Source: Chytridium lagenaria
Lineage: Eukaryota > Chytridiomycota > Chytridiomycetes > Chytridiales > Chytridiaceae
NCBI GenBank assembly: GCA_025449115.1
Contig: JAHLKC010000031.1
Coordinates: 62,001 to 126,000 of the forward strand
Reading direction: 5' to 3'
Length of the DNA: 64,000 bases
Under the pieces are notes generated by a model. That model saw only the letters and a program-made list of their open reading frames with translations. It had not been told where the DNA came from and ran no database searches. Below, in pieces: positions 1 to 11,686 of the stretch. Each line of letters opens with the position of its first letter. Position 1 is the stretch's first letter. Position numbers and translations under genes: made by a program.

Positions 1-78
1 CGAAAAAAAGAAGCGTGTGGGAATAGTTTCTTGTTAGAAAAGAATGGGAAGGAAGATGAAAAGAGGAGTTTCGCGTTA

Positions 79-952
79 CCTTAACATTCAAAGTCCCATC
101 CGGGTTCATCACCTTCACGTCATTCAGCTGTGTTCATCGCATTAACTCTCTTTTTACAGGCTGATCCCCCTGCAGCCCTCCGGTAAAGTCCACTTCCCAA
201 ATCTCTCCTCCTCAAAATCTCACAATGTTCCGCAGCCACAGCTCCCTTCACAAGAACCTCATCATCACGAGCAGAGTTAAAATGGGCACGTTGAGTTCGT
301 TCTCAGCCAGTTCAGCCTCGGTCTTTCACCATCTTTCAGTTGGTAGGGGTATTTAAAGAGATGGGCAGGGTGACGCCGGGTTGAATTTGTCGGCTTCTTT
401 AAGATCACCGAGATGGGTTTGACGACCGTGTTCGGTGGAAAGATCGAGGGCAGTGTTTCCAGAGTCACTGACTTTGACCTTGAGAGAGCATTAGTGATAC
501 TAATTCAGGTTGAACGACGACAACGACGATGAAAATAACAAGGAAGCTTTCTTAATGAAGCCAAAAAGAGGTTTTACCATCACAACACCTCTTGCAGGAT
601 CCGCATACTCCAACGCTTTTTCAATATCAGTCGAAGTTGAGATATGATCACTAGGCTTATGATTATTAGCAACATGCTGCACAGGGTTCGCCGGAGTGCT
701 TCCCGCCGCATCCGGATGAGTAGGTTTAAGTCCTTGACCTGCTTTCAGCGACGTCAAATCATTCCCAGTGACACCTCTAAACACCACTGTCTTCCCATCC
801 GCTTTAGCTTTTGCGATCTCATCAAGGGCTTTTAGTCGGATGCGGTCGGCCTCGGCACCCTCGATCTTGGGAAGGGGGTTTGGGCGGACTTCGGAGATGA
901 GGACCAGAAGAAGGAGCAGGAGGACGGCGACATTCAGACGAAGGGCCGTCAT
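79..952 (-). CDS. Secreted ADP-ribosyltransferase-like protein, partial at 3' side
   Basis: The start is taken at 952 because it gives a clean signal peptide (MTALRLN, then a run of Leu/Val, then a polar SEVRPNP region); a Met 17 codons upstream would spoil it. The mature part has VFRGV about 55 residues in, a GQGLKP turn, and an HISTSTD segment followed by ALEYA. This layout (Arg strand, Ser-Thr-Ser strand) is that of cholera-toxin-type ADP-ribosyltransferase domains. An intron begins near 567. A second exon (about 480-180) carries DDEVLVKG, in the place of the third conserved strand, but lies in three different frames. A further short exon lies at about 79-126, and the gene probably runs off the window. 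The family call rests on motif layout only; an unrelated secreted fold is possible. It may be frame-shifted by sequence error or a decaying gene. No partner gene is visible. Confidence 0.42.
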
Positions 953-1077
953 GTTGTTAGTGAAAAGAAAGTTTAAGGGAAGTTGAGATGATGTACACCG
1001 CACAGCTCAGCGCGCGTGTCTGTCCAGTTACGCAGGGAAGACACATTAACAATTTCTGCAGTTTTTTGGTGGTCAAT

Positions 1078-1700
1078 AGTAGCACAACTTAGCCATTTCC
1101 ACAAGAACTTTATCAAAAAGAGATGAACACTTCAGGGCAGTTGATGAAGAACTGGAAGACGTCCAAATCAACGCATTTTTGATTTTACCAAGGCAGACTC
1201 AGCTGCAACGTGATTCTGCGATTGCTTATGAGAGACGGAGGCAGTGCCGCAAGGACCACGCTGCACACTGCCATGCGATGCCCTCCCTCAACGTGGCCAG
1301 GAGGATTGTCACTAAATCTGACAAGTTCGACTGAAGTAAGCTCTCATGTCCAACTCTGTGACCTCAAGAGACCTCCAACCAAACGCTCTTCTCAACTCCA
1401 CACCCTCGCATCTTCAAAGATGTCTCTCGCATCCGTCAATGTCAAACCATCCCCATCGATCCACGAATCTACTTCTCCAACTCTACTTCAACACTTTGAT
1501 CAGCTTCCAGCGCTTCCTGTTAAGCCCCAAACGTGGTCCCACATCACTCGAGTCACTCGCAGCGCCAACGCAGACTGTCGGACGAAGTTCGACGGGACGG
1601 TGAGGTTCTCGGGAGTTGGAGAGGATCTTGTGAGGGAATTTGGCGAAGATCTCGAGTACGGAGATGTAGTTGTAGGGTGGAGAATAAAGAAAAGTTGATG
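1078..1700 (+). other. Unresolved coding-like stretch upstream of the MYCBPAP-like gene
   Basis: An open frame without an early Met runs from about 1078 to a TGA at about 1335 and has a protein-like composition (charged, with YERRRQCRKDH). A second stretch, 1420-1700, reads as plausible protein in more than one frame. Either could be 5' exons of the plus-strand gene that follows, or a separate small gene. I do not recognise a family. Frame breaks like those seen in neighbouring genes would explain why no single frame holds. Confidence 0.2.
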
Positions 1701-1962
1701 AATATTGAGGGAGGTCAAAAGGTAAAGGAAAAGGTGAAGAAGAAACTTCTAGTAGCGAGGAAGGTACCTGTGGATTGTTCGGAAAAGATTAGCTGTCTTT
1801 TTATATACAATTAATCTGATAAATGATAACTATAGACCCGCAGTATACCGAGCCTCACAAGCGGCCTATACCGATATCTCTAGTCATCCCGGGTGTTGAC
1901 GTTAGTTATTTACTGTGCTACAAATTAATAACCAAAAGTTATATAGCGTGGTCCGCGTCGAG

Positions 1963-4900
1963 ATGCATCCTGATAGATCCAAGGACGAGGATCATCTCCT
2001 CATGTGCCGTCTGGGGGAGTACCGCGAGAGGATAGAGGAGCAAGAGCTCATAGAGGAGGCACTGGCTCTGCTTGAGCAGAAGCAGATTAATTTTTGGGCA
2101 CCTGGATTGAGGATTGGAAATGATCTGTTGGGGTTGATGGTTACAATGCCGACCGGGGGTCAGCGGCAGTACGTATTTCCTGTCACAATTCTCAGTTCAT
2201 CTCCCTTTCAGTGGTTTAATATTAGTCATCTTAGGATTCAAAGAGTCGTCACAAATGAAGCCTCGCAGTAAGTTTTTTTTTTTTATACCTCTTCTTTCAT
2301 TTGTCATCGTTTGTTCTATGCTTACTGTATCTCTTCTCAAAGCTTTGACAAGACAAAAAAAAACAAATTGCTACCGAGAGCAACGCAAAAACCGAGCTCC
2401 TTGGCATTGTTTCCCAAATCGGCCTTTCTTCGCAGTAAGGTTTTCCAAATAATTTCTGTTCTAATATCAAATGCTAGCGCGAAGCCCGTAAAGACGAAAC
2501 TGTTGGTGAATACCTCGAACTTACAGGCCAAAAAATCACCGAGAACTACCTTGAGACCCTCACGGAAGCCTACCTTCAGCGTCTGGAAGGTCGATCGAGA
2601 AAGTCCATCTTGCCATCGCAGTCTTTTTCAGCGCTTCTCGATACCGAAGTCGTCAATGCGGTTCATTCATCGGTCGTTGAAGAAAAACCTATCGAGGTCG
2701 AGTCAAAAACATTATCTTTAACGAAGCTTCATCGTCTTCAGACTTGAAACACAAACCCCCAAATTCCTCGTGGGGCACGACCTCAAAACCTGACCGTCGG
2801 TCATCCCGTCTCTCCCTCACGACACCCATCCCGGCCATTGAGTGAGACTCGTTATTCCCGGAGCTTGATAAAATTTGGGTGAAAATGAGGAAAAAGAGGA
2901 AGGTATTGAGGAGGCTGAGGTTGAATCGAAGGGACGGAAAGAGTGTGATGAAATGAGGCTTGTCATGGCCGCAACTGATATGGCTTTTCACACATTATTG
3001 GAGGAGGTTTCGACTTCAGTAATGACGGTGCATAATTGTGGACCAACGGCGGTGATGTTGAGTGGAGGAAAACGGAACGGGATAATATACTGAATGTGGG
3101 TATGTTTTGAACAAAATTATATTTTCCTTTCATGACGCGGGATTGTTAGTAATAACATCGCAAAGACTCGAAGCGTTCACGATGGTGCACAACGATTCTA
3201 CTTTACTCGCAAGAAAGGCGTTATCCTTCCACGCTCCGCATTCGACTTTAAAATTATATTTAAGTCTGCCCGGCCCGGGGTGAGCCAATCTTTCTTCCGA
3301 TTTTTCTCTTGCCATATGCTCACAATATTGCAAAGATATTCACGGAGACATGGACACTGCATACGTCCCCGGAGCAGACGAGACTTCCTGCACCAACCAT
3401 GACGTTGCAGGTATGGCTCATCTCCGCCTTTTTAAATCTATGCTGACGTGATCTGAAAGGGAATCGCTATTGAACCTGACACATACAAGCACAAAAGACA
3501 GCAGTGGAAGCGCTTTTAGAGAGACGCCAGTAAGCTGCCTTCTTCCCATTCTTTTTAGATCTTATCAGATTGACTTACTTCACATAGGGCCGAATCCGTC
3601 GCCAAAGAAATCATTCAATCAATTCAGCGGTATCAAACCCCGAAGTCTCCCAGAAACAAAACGGAGAAACTCTTGCAGCGCAAGACGATCATATGTTTAC
3701 GGAAAAGAATGCAGATCTACACGTATGTTCTTCGCGTATTATACCCATCTGATTTATTGTAAAAGGTTACCTTCCATCCACCCACTTTCGTTAAATTCCT
3801 TCAACTCGCTGACGACGTGTACATTGAGATTGGAACTCCAGGAGCGGTTTGGGATAGAAGCATCATGTCACTTCATCAAGTAAGTCCAATTCGCGCATGT
3901 TCAATTAACATATCTCTGTACAGGCTATCGACAGCATACCTCCATCTACAAACGTTCAACCTGCCTTCGAACACTAAACGATCTAGTCGTTCTTCTCGAG
4001 ATCCCAGCGACTCCACCGCCTACCCCCTCCTCTACATCATGGTATCCCACCACAAATTCATTCTAATAGCATTCTAGCTACGACATGTTCGTCGACTTGC
4101 CGACCGTATCGCAGATGCATCAGAAGGAATTCGCAAGCGTCTTTCATTACCCTCAACGTAAATGTTTTGGACGTTTTCTTCTCTGACGTTTACAGCGCTC
4201 TGCTAACCAATTCTTCCGTGAAGACGATGCGAAAAACGATGAAGATGGGAAAGACGCCTTTCAAATGATCCAAACCGCAAAAATACGCCGCCACAAGCTG
4301 CTCAGGCTGATGATAAAGGGAAGAAGGGGGCTCAGGCGGTAAGTTTTGTTTGTCAAATACGTATCCTTAACCGGAGGGGTAGGCTGGAAAGGACGCGAAA
4401 GGAAAGGCTCAAGCGGGGAAAGCAGCCCCAGCAAAAGGTGGGAAGAAGGGTGCAGATGCGGTTGCAGCCGGTATGTATTTTAGCTCTTATATCATTACGG
4501 CCAATCATTTCCCCTTTCTTACAACCTTATTGCACATCCCATGTATTTAAATAATTTTAGACGAAGAAACTCCTAGCCATCCAGCCCTGCCAAAATGGTC
4601 TTCGTGTCTCCACAAAGGTAGTCTCCAGCTTCAACTCCCCTAGCTAACCCATTCCAAAGCCTGACTCCTCCATCCAATGGTCGCGCGATCGTAAACTCGC
4701 TGTAAATCCAGTACCGTCGCACCTTTACCACAGACGTCTCTTCTCTTGTATCGACAAGCATCTCCCGAATTTGCCACCTCTTTGACGACATCTCAGAATC
4801 TAAACGTGATGATGCTCTCACGACACAGATTTGGAAGCCGAGGAAAAGCGTGACGATTGCACCGGAGCGGGAGACGAAGGAGGTGGTTGTAAAGAATCGG

Positions 4901-4969
4901 AGAGCGAGTGTTGTGCCAGTGAGATCAGAGAGAGTCGGGTCAGGTGGGAAGAGAGAGAAAGCTCAGTAA
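1963..4969 (+). CDS. MYCBPAP-like protein (flagellum-associated), multi-exon
   Basis: About a dozen short exons can be followed on the plus strand. Early exons give FWAPGLRIGNDLLGL (about 2090-2140), then a long helical exon (about 2478-2740, VGEYLELTGQKITENYLETL). Next comes an Ig-like beta region with TVHNCGPTAV (about 3030), FYFTRKKGVILPRSAFDF (about 3195-3250) and FTETWTLHTSPEQTRL (about 3340-3395). Then come VYIEIGTPGAVWD (about 3818-3860), a Lys/Ala/Gly-rich linker (about 4230-4470) and a charged C-terminus ending at TAA 4967-4969. The Ig-like segment with PGVILPR followed by a WTLHTSP strand is what I associate with the MYCBP-associated protein family, found in organisms with cilia or flagella and in testis. 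At least six single-base frame breaks and one in-frame TAA (about 4702) interrupt the reading. The true start is unresolved; 1963 is the first Met of the clearly protein-like part. Confidence 0.55.
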
Positions 4970-5267
4970 CGCTTGTTTTTTTGTTCCGTCGTGCAGTATT
5001 TGTACAGTGTAAAATATAAAATATAAAAGGCGCGTAGATGAAAGAAGAGTACTATCTTGTAAAGTTAGAATAATTTTATAGTGATGCTCGTAGTAGGCTA
5101 GAGATGAGTGAACATCAGCAGGTATTGACGTTGCTGTAGTGAGATGTAATTGCGTGCTGAGGCTTGATCTCATACATATTTGTCAAACCCTTTTTCATTT
5201 TGCATGCCTTTCAAGGCGTTCAACTCTGCCCACCTCAAAAAGGCGACATCATCACCCGTGATCGCTA
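4970..5267. other. Intergenic, MYCBPAP-like to atm1
   Basis: An AT-rich spacer follows the stop of the upstream gene and precedes the atm1 start. No RNA gene or convincing promoter element is seen; it must hold the 3' end of one gene and the promoter of the next. Confidence 0.5.
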
Positions 5268-7951
5268 TTGATAATGTTGTTCTTACGACGGGACCCGATC
5301 AGGGTTCCTAATGTCCTCGGTCTTCTACCTAGGATCAAGCCTCATAGCTTGCGAGATGCATTGCCCACCCTTCCTCTTTTATCATCAAAAAGCATCTGGA
5401 TCTCATCATCAAGCCCCCGCCACTCAATCTTCCACCGAAGCGTCATGCACCGTCTCGCAAAGCACGTTTCATCCACCCCTTTAAAACCTCCTCAAACGTC
5501 GCCTACAGTCAAGCCGGCGGTGAAGCCAAACCCCGAGACTGGAAGTTTTGAGGCAGATTGGCGGATCATCAGCGACATGACCAAATACATCTGGCCAAAA
5601 GGTCAATACAGTATCAAAGCCCGCGTCATTCTTGCGGTCTCTCTGCTAGTTGGTGGAAAACTCTTAAACGTCTACGTTCCGGTGTTTTTTAAGCACATCA
5701 TTGATGCTTTGAACGTGCTCTCCACGGCTACACCAGAGGCCACCGTCCTAACAGTCTGCGGCGCTGCTTTGATCGGATACGGTGCATCCCGAATATCCTC
5801 CAACCTCTCCCAAGAGCTTCGTAACGCCGTATTTGGGTTAGTCGCGCAGCGCGCGATTCGAGACAGTGCTCGCAACATCTTCACGCACCTCCAAAACCTC
5901 GATCTAGGATTTCATTTGAATCGTCAGACCGGAGGGTTGGTGAGAGCGATTGATAGAGGAACAAAAGGGATCAATCAGATATTGTCGAGTATTGTGTTTC
6001 ATGTGTGCCGACTGCATTTGAGATATCATTAGTTTGTGGGATGCTGGGTGGTGGTTTGGCGGGGAGTATGCAATTGTTACGGTTGTTACTATGGCATCGT
6101 ATACGGCGTTTACGTTTTTGACGACTGCTTGGAGGACAAAGTTTAGGTTTGTTGGTTTTTCTTCTTTATTTTACCTTTCGAGGCTCTTTTATTTTATATT
6201 CCCAATTTCATTATCTCCGCATCATCCCTTCATAAATAATTATATGTTTTTAAAACAAAACGGTGTCGTTTGATTTATCTCATTGCTTTGTGGATATAGC
6301 TAAGAATTTAATCTACATGGTTTTATACCGCGTCGAAAGATTCTGATGTCATTAACCTCAGAGCTTTACCTATACTCCAACAACCTTTTAAATTTCCCCT
6401 TGAATCCAAAGTTACATCTTTTTATTGCCAAACACTATCTACTTCAAATTCTTATGTGACCTTTTTTTTCAATGGTTGATCATAGCAGTAGTCCACCCCT
6501 TTGTCTAAAGCCTCTCCTTTTCTAATGTGACATTATTAATATTTTCCCCACAGACGCCAAATGAACGCCGCCGACAACCAAGCCGCTTCCACCGCCACTG
6601 ACTCTCTCCTCAACTTCGAAGCCGTCAAACACTTTAATAACGAAACATTCGAAATGCGTCAATACGACGCCTCTCTCTCCAAATACGAGTCCTCCGCTAT
6701 CAAGACCACAACCTCCCTCTCCTTCCTCAACGCTGGCCAAAGCGCTATCATTTCCACCTCCCTCACCGTCATGATGTGGATGGCAGCTCAGGGGGTGATC
6801 AATGGGAGCATGACGGTGGGCGATTTAGTGATGGTGAATGGACTTTTGTTTCAATTATCGGTGCCCTTGAATTTTTTGGGGACTGTGTATAGGGAGACAA
6901 AGCAGAGCCTTATTGATATGGATGTGATGTTTCGACTTATGAGGGTTGAAAGTGAGGTGCCTGAAGTTCCCAACGCGAAGCCTTTGATGTTGGAGAATGG
7001 CGGGGATATTGTTTTCGAGGATGTGAAGTTTGGGTATAGCCCGCAACGGCCAATATTGCAGGGTGTATCGTTTACGATCCCAGCGGGTAAATCTGTTGCA
7101 TTCGTTGGTCCATCCGGATGTGGCAAATCGACGCTTTTGAAACTCATCTTTCGGTTCTTTGATCCCACTTCTGGTGCGATTCGAATCGGTGAGGAGATTT
7201 GAGGACGTTGAAGTTGGATGCGTTGAGGAAGCATGTGGGGGTTGTACCGCAAGATGCGATGCTGTTTAATGGGACTCTGTTGCATAATGTTAAGTATGGA
7301 TGGCTGGACGCGACGATGGAGCAGGTGGAGGAGGCGACAAGGAAGGCGGTATTGTATGAGGCGATTGTGGGGAGGTTTGCCGAAGGGTTTGAGACAAAAG
7401 TTGGGGAGCGAGGTTTGATGATTAGTGGAGGGGAGAAACAGAGAGTATTGCTTGCAAGGTTGTTTTTAAAGGTACGGAAAAAATCTTCACTTTTCTTATT
7501 TCGTCTTACGACGCTGGTGTTTATGTGCCTGCTGCCTTTTTGTTTATGTATATTTTTATGGGGAATGTCATCTGGCCCATACTTAACCACTTTTTTCATT
7601 CTAATGCAATAGAATCCCCCAATTCTCCTCTTTGATGAAGCAACCTCCGCCCTCGACCAACGAACTGAAACCCTCCTCCAATCAACCCTCCAAGATTTCA
7701 TATCCTCCCCACCCCGTGCCGAACTCCGTCCTTCCTCCACACCTCTAGCTCACCGTCATACTGCAGTCTTTATCGCTCACCGCCTCTCCACCATATCCCA
7801 TTGTGATGTGATTTTTGTGATGGATCAAGGGCGAGTTGTGGAACAGGGGACACATGAGGAATTGGTGTTATTAGGGGGGCTTTATGCGAGGATGTGGAGG
7901 GCACAGCTTGTGGAGAGGGGGGAGGAGGTGGAACCGGAGACGGGGATGTGA
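5268..7951 (+). CDS. atm1: Mitochondrial ABC transporter Atm1/ABCB7 type
   Basis: This half-transporter of the mitochondrial inner membrane exports a glutathione-linked sulfur species needed for cytosolic and nuclear Fe-S protein assembly. The N-terminus is Arg/Ser/Leu-rich like a mitochondrial presequence. The membrane domain has [20 protein letters not shown] (about 5907-5965) and [13 protein letters not shown] (about 6858-6897), both diagnostic of Atm1. The nucleotide-binding domain has Walker [10 protein letters not shown] (7107-7133), Q-loop VVPQD, signature ISGGEKQRV (about 7420-7446), Walker [13 protein letters not shown] (about 7621-7660) and H-loop FIAHRLST. Two introns are seen, about 6147-6554 (unusually long for this window) and 7471-7612. 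Stop TGA is 7949-7951. Three one-base deletions break the frame, near 6006, 6066 and 7193. Each is repaired in principle by one more base of a short run, and the last exon is clean, so I read this as a functional gene with sequence errors. Confidence 0.9.
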
Positions 7952-8298
7952 ATGAAAAATGGAGTTACTTAGAGGGGTCTTCTGGGAACGTATTTTTTTT
8001 TTTGTATTTTAGTGATATCATAAACTTTTTATGGATTTGGTGTAATTGTTGTTGAAGGAAGTAAAAACGTTGAGAAAAACTGTTGCCTGATAATTTTACA
8101 TAGCCAACGGAATGAAATAGGATTACTTGGAGATAAATCTTCTACTTAAGGAGACAAAAAAGGTTGCTGCAATATTATCCATTTCATATTGAACACTAGA
8201 ATTCACTTTTAGTTATGGCATATTCCTTTTTATTGCCGTAAACGGTGGGTATAAAAACGTAATCTCTTCACATAAAACTATAGATAATCCTCACAATC
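7952..8298. other. Convergent 3' intergenic region, atm1 / RPC8
   Basis: An AT-rich spacer between two converging genes. T-rich tracts near 7993-8005 could serve 3' end formation on the plus strand. No gene is seen. Confidence 0.45.
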
Positions 8299-9186
8299 TC
8301 ATCCCCACCACGACAACAACCCACCGCCGCCATCCTGAATCGACGCCTTCAAGAAAACAATCAGCAAAACAATATTCCTCGACCCTATTCCTACCGTCAA
8401 CGAGTAAGGTGGCGTGAGTCCACTCTCTCCCGTCTCTACATCCACAAACGTCTCCCCAACAACTGTAAACCTAATTGGCTCACCCTTATCTAAAGGTAAC
8501 GACCGTTGTTCCCCTCATCCTCATCCATAAAATTCCATTCCCAAGTTCCGTTGCCGTATTGCTTTTTTGTGATGTTAAAACAAGAGGAGTGGATGAGAGT
8601 TTGAAGGCTTACTACTCGCATCCGGGTTGCATGCAAACGGGGGGGATGAGAATATCATCAAAAAACTCCAAAGACACTTGATAAAAAAAAGGCGAGTTAA
8701 ACAAAACATCACAAAGCTACTAAAAAAAAACCTTTGATTCCAGCCGCAGAAGAATTGGCAACCTTCCCCACAATTACTTCATCCACGAACGGTCTAAATA
8801 CTATCATCCGAAACTTGACTACCCAAGGTAAGTAAGAAACTGTGCGATATACGTCGATCAACCTGTCACCATGTATGCACCATCCTGGACTGGATGGACG
8901 ACTCCATCGGATATGGATAGGACATCGTATACGCAAATACACAGTCCGACTTCATGTTTTACCTGAAGAGAAAGGTGTTAGCAGCTGTTGTGCGAAGAAA
9001 GCATGGAGGAAGAGGCTTTGGTAAAGTACAAAGGTTGCTCCATTCTCTGCACATACATGCAATGAGAATCCCCACCTTATTTGAGTACTTGATGTTCAGC
9101 TCATCCGTCACAGCCTGCACCCTCATCTTCCCCAGATCCCTCGGATGCACTCGCACACGGTCCTCAAGCTTGATAAGCGTAAACAT
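8299..9186 (-). CDS. RPC25: RNA polymerase III subunit RPC8 (Rpc25), Rpb7-like
   Basis: This is the stalk subunit of RNA polymerase III (with Rpc17), needed for initiation at tRNA and 5S genes. Exon 1 (start 9186) reads MFTLIKLEDRVRVHPRDLGK and continues to SNKV, the Rpb7-type N-terminal domain. Exon 2 gives VGLCICVYDVLSISDG. Exon 3 gives VKFRMIVFRPFVDEVIVGKV, the start of the OB-fold domain. Exon 4 gives SLEFFDDILIPP. The last exon has GEPIRFTVVGETFVDVE and ends GLLSWWG with TGA 8299-8301; a terminal LLSWW is typical of the subunit. Introns are short with GT..AG ends. One base is missing near 8492, in a T-run on the coding strand, and the exon before it is also out of phase. Length (about 200 residues) fits the family. 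Confidence 0.85.
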
Positions 9187-9573
9187 GGCAATCAACCAGT
9201 GGTTTGTCGAGAGAAAAAGTCAAAGTCCAACAGCCTTGTTCATGACAAACCTCAACCTCTGGATGTGAGTGGGAAAAATGTTGACAGAAAGGCTGCTTGA
9301 AAGCATCAAGTACAGAAAGAATAAAAGTATCATTGTCTTTTAATCTATAATGAAATCACGCCAACTCTCTACGATAGATATTTTTAACGCGCCATATTGC
9401 ATTGAAAGCGTGAAAATCCCCGACCAAAATGTAACGCGTCAACGCGATAGCAAATAAAGTAAAGAGATGTCTTTATTTGAAAAAATACTAAATCATCACC
9501 AAATTCCTAGCTCGTCAGAAAAAGCATACTGAAGCAGAGAAAGAGAAAAGAAAAAAGAGGTTCTCATTTTTAT
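9187..9573. other. Intergenic between RPC8 and alpha/beta hydrolase
   Basis: AT-rich spacer upstream of RPC8 and downstream of the hydrolase gene. It should contain the RPC8 promoter; I see no clear TATA box or RNA gene. Confidence 0.4.
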
Positions 9574-10784
9574 CTAAAACCTTTTGTCGCCCATAAACTC
9601 TACAATCAACTTTGCGAGTTCACCCGGTTGATCCACCATCACAAAAGCATAACTATCCTGAACCTGTCTCACCTCCACCCCTTCAAACCTCCCTCAATAT
9701 TCCCTTCATACTTTGGATCCGTTGGCCCCTTAAACGCCTCTGCGAGTCTCAGAATATACTTTTCGCTGAAAAAATACCGTATCCTCCGGACACGTTACAA
9801 TCAAACAAGGTCGTCGAAACCTATGCAGGTCTTTAGCGACCCGCATCGTGATATCGTTACGGATATCGAGGAGGAGGTGTTTTGTGTCGAGATGGATTTC
9901 GGGGTTGCTGGTGCGGACGCGGGAGGCGACATCAGGAGGGATGCCTTTTTTCATGAGCCAGCCGAGGAGGAGCGGGGAAGATGAGAGCGTGGGGCTTGCG
10001 AAAAGGGTACCGAGGAGCGAGACTAGGCTTGTTCCTGGGAGATTGCGGATGGCAATGATGAGGGGCATGAAGACAGCTGGAAGGAAGTTTTCGAAACCTG
10101 CGAAAAAAAAACGTTAGGGCGAGTTTGATATGAAAAGATATGACTTACAATCACAAGGTGTCATCACCATCCCTACAATCCGTCTCTCACTCTCAGCCTT
10201 CTCGACGTCCCCTGTATAAACTTTTGCACAACCACACCGCCCGTATCATTCCCCACAATCACACATTTCTTCACCCCAAGTTTTTCCAGTACTTCATCCA
10301 CATTCCTCGCGATATCCTCAAACGTGAGTGTTTTGCGATCTCGCACTGGGTGGGTGTGACAACCAAGCGGGAGATCAATGGCGAGACATTGATAGCCGGA
10401 TTGAGCGACGAGGTCCATGGTGACATCCCAGATGAGGGAGTCGACGAGGAGACCGTGGATGAAGACGAGGACGGGCTTTGTGGGGTCGAAGGGCTTGTTG
10501 GGGGCAGACGAAGGCGGTAGGTGTAGATGGCGTCGGGGATGTCGATTTCACCGAGGATGGAGGTGGTTTCGGGCATGAAGGGGATGGCTCTGAGGAGATT
10601 GAGTGGTTTAAAGTGGAAAGTGCAGCGATGGAGATGAGGGTTGATGGTATGATGGCTTTTTTAAGAGTTGAGGATGGCTTTTGAAAGGTGGTGATGGGAC
10701 GACAGAGGCCGTAAAGGCGGACAGAGATTTCCTAGTGACTGTGGATGGTTTAAAGATGCGAGGGATAAAGCGGAGGGTGTTCAT
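9574..10784 (-). CDS. Alpha/beta hydrolase with Asp nucleophile, probably mitochondrial
   Basis: The start at 10784 gives MNTLRFIPRIFKPSTVTRKS, a basic amphipathic presequence that suggests mitochondrial import. The core has KPVLVFIHG (oxyanion strand), CLAIDLPLGCHTHP, then VIVGNDTGGVVVQ (about 10240-10275). The nucleophile elbow is G-N-D-T-G, so the nucleophile is Asp, as in haloalkane dehalogenase and epoxide hydrolase-type enzymes rather than Ser lipases. A cap region follows, then CLIVTCPEDTVFF, and the C-terminus AFVMVDQPGELAKLIVEFM ends at TAG 9574-9576. Near the C-terminus the family normally has a catalytic His just before the VDQP segment; here the residues are S-Y-A-F. One frame break lies in the G-run 10500-10504 (C-run in the coding sense) and another near 10605. 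One intron interrupts at about 10096-10150. Substrate unknown. Confidence 0.7.
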
Positions 10785-11135
10785 TTAGCTACAATGTAGA
10801 CGACTTGTGATTTTGGCTCTCATCATCAGCCATGCTTGCTCCCGTTTTTATACCTCGATCCCACTGATACTTGAAAAACGGATAGAAACGGATAGGATAG
10901 CGGAGATGAAACGGAAAGCACGTTGATTGGTTCATTTCGTGTAACGACGGAATGGTCTGATCGCTCCAACCTATACTCAAACTATCTGCATCATCGACAA
11001 TTTTAGGACTAGATCCATTTATTCCATATTCTATTCGCACATGCGTACCTTTTAGTTATAAGAAGAGCGGAAAAAAAGATGTGACTGAAATACACTAGCG
11101 GAAATATATTTATAGCAGAGAAGAGAACATTGAAT
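10785..11135. other. Intergenic, upstream of the hydrolase gene
   Basis: Spacer holding the hydrolase promoter and the 3' end of the CFEM-like gene. No further gene is supported. Confidence 0.4.
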
Positions 11136-11686
11136 TTACAAGAGAGCAGCAGCGATGGCCACGACGGCGGCAAGGGGAGCAACCACCTTCTCGGCACCAG
11201 ACTTTGTGTAGTGGGTGAAGCAGCGGTGGTGGTAGCAGCCTTGGCAGTAGTGGTAGGGACAGCTGTAAACGGACACAGCTGCGGTGGTAGTAGTAGCGAC
11301 AGTGGTGGTAGCAGGGAGTGGAGCACCGGTAGCAAGTCCACTGAGCTGAGCGCAAGGGGTGACAACAGAACCAAGGAGGTTGCTGAGAGTGGACCCGTCG
11401 GCCGATGCGGCAGAGCAGGCGGGTTCGGCGGTGTTGACACAACCAGCAACGGTGGCGGCACGAGCAGCGTCGGTGGAGAGGAGGAGACCTTGGGTGCAGA
11501 TAGAGGTGATTTCGTCAGCGTCGTAAGGAGCCGGAGGAACGGTGAAGGCGCTAGCGGTGAGACAGGTTTTGACGCAGTCGGGATGGCGGCAAAGTTGGTA
11601 CCGACGGCAGCGACTAACTCGGCTTGGGCGGCAGCACCAGCGGCGAAACCAAGGGCGGCAACGGTAGCGGCGACGATGAACTTCAT
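11136..11686 (-). CDS. CFEM-like Cys-rich cell-surface protein, likely GPI-anchored
   Basis: A strong signal peptide (MKFIVAATVAALGFAAGAAAQ) is followed by a Cys-rich domain with IPDCVKTCLTA, then SICTQG, GCVNTAEPACSAA and VTPCAQL. The Cys spacing is like the fungal CFEM domain, a haem- or surface-binding extracellular module. After it comes a Thr/Ala/Ser-rich linker and a hydrophobic C-terminus (VVAPLAAVVAIAAALL), the layout of a GPI-anchored wall protein. The IPDC reading needs one extra base in the G-run 11580-11582 (C-run in coding sense); the Ser/Thr linker also changes frame twice. I count seven Cys where CFEM usually has eight, so the family call is tentative. A 189-codon open frame on the opposite strand is its shadow. 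Confidence 0.6.

Noticed and set aside
6851..7740. Minus-strand open frames of 144 and 198 codons
   Set aside because: Shadows of the atm1 nucleotide-binding domain.
5268..7951. Programmed frameshifting or an altered genetic code as the cause of broken genes
   Set aside because: Break sites share no slippery motif or common stop codon; they share only a nearby homopolymer. Intact genes use all three stops normally.
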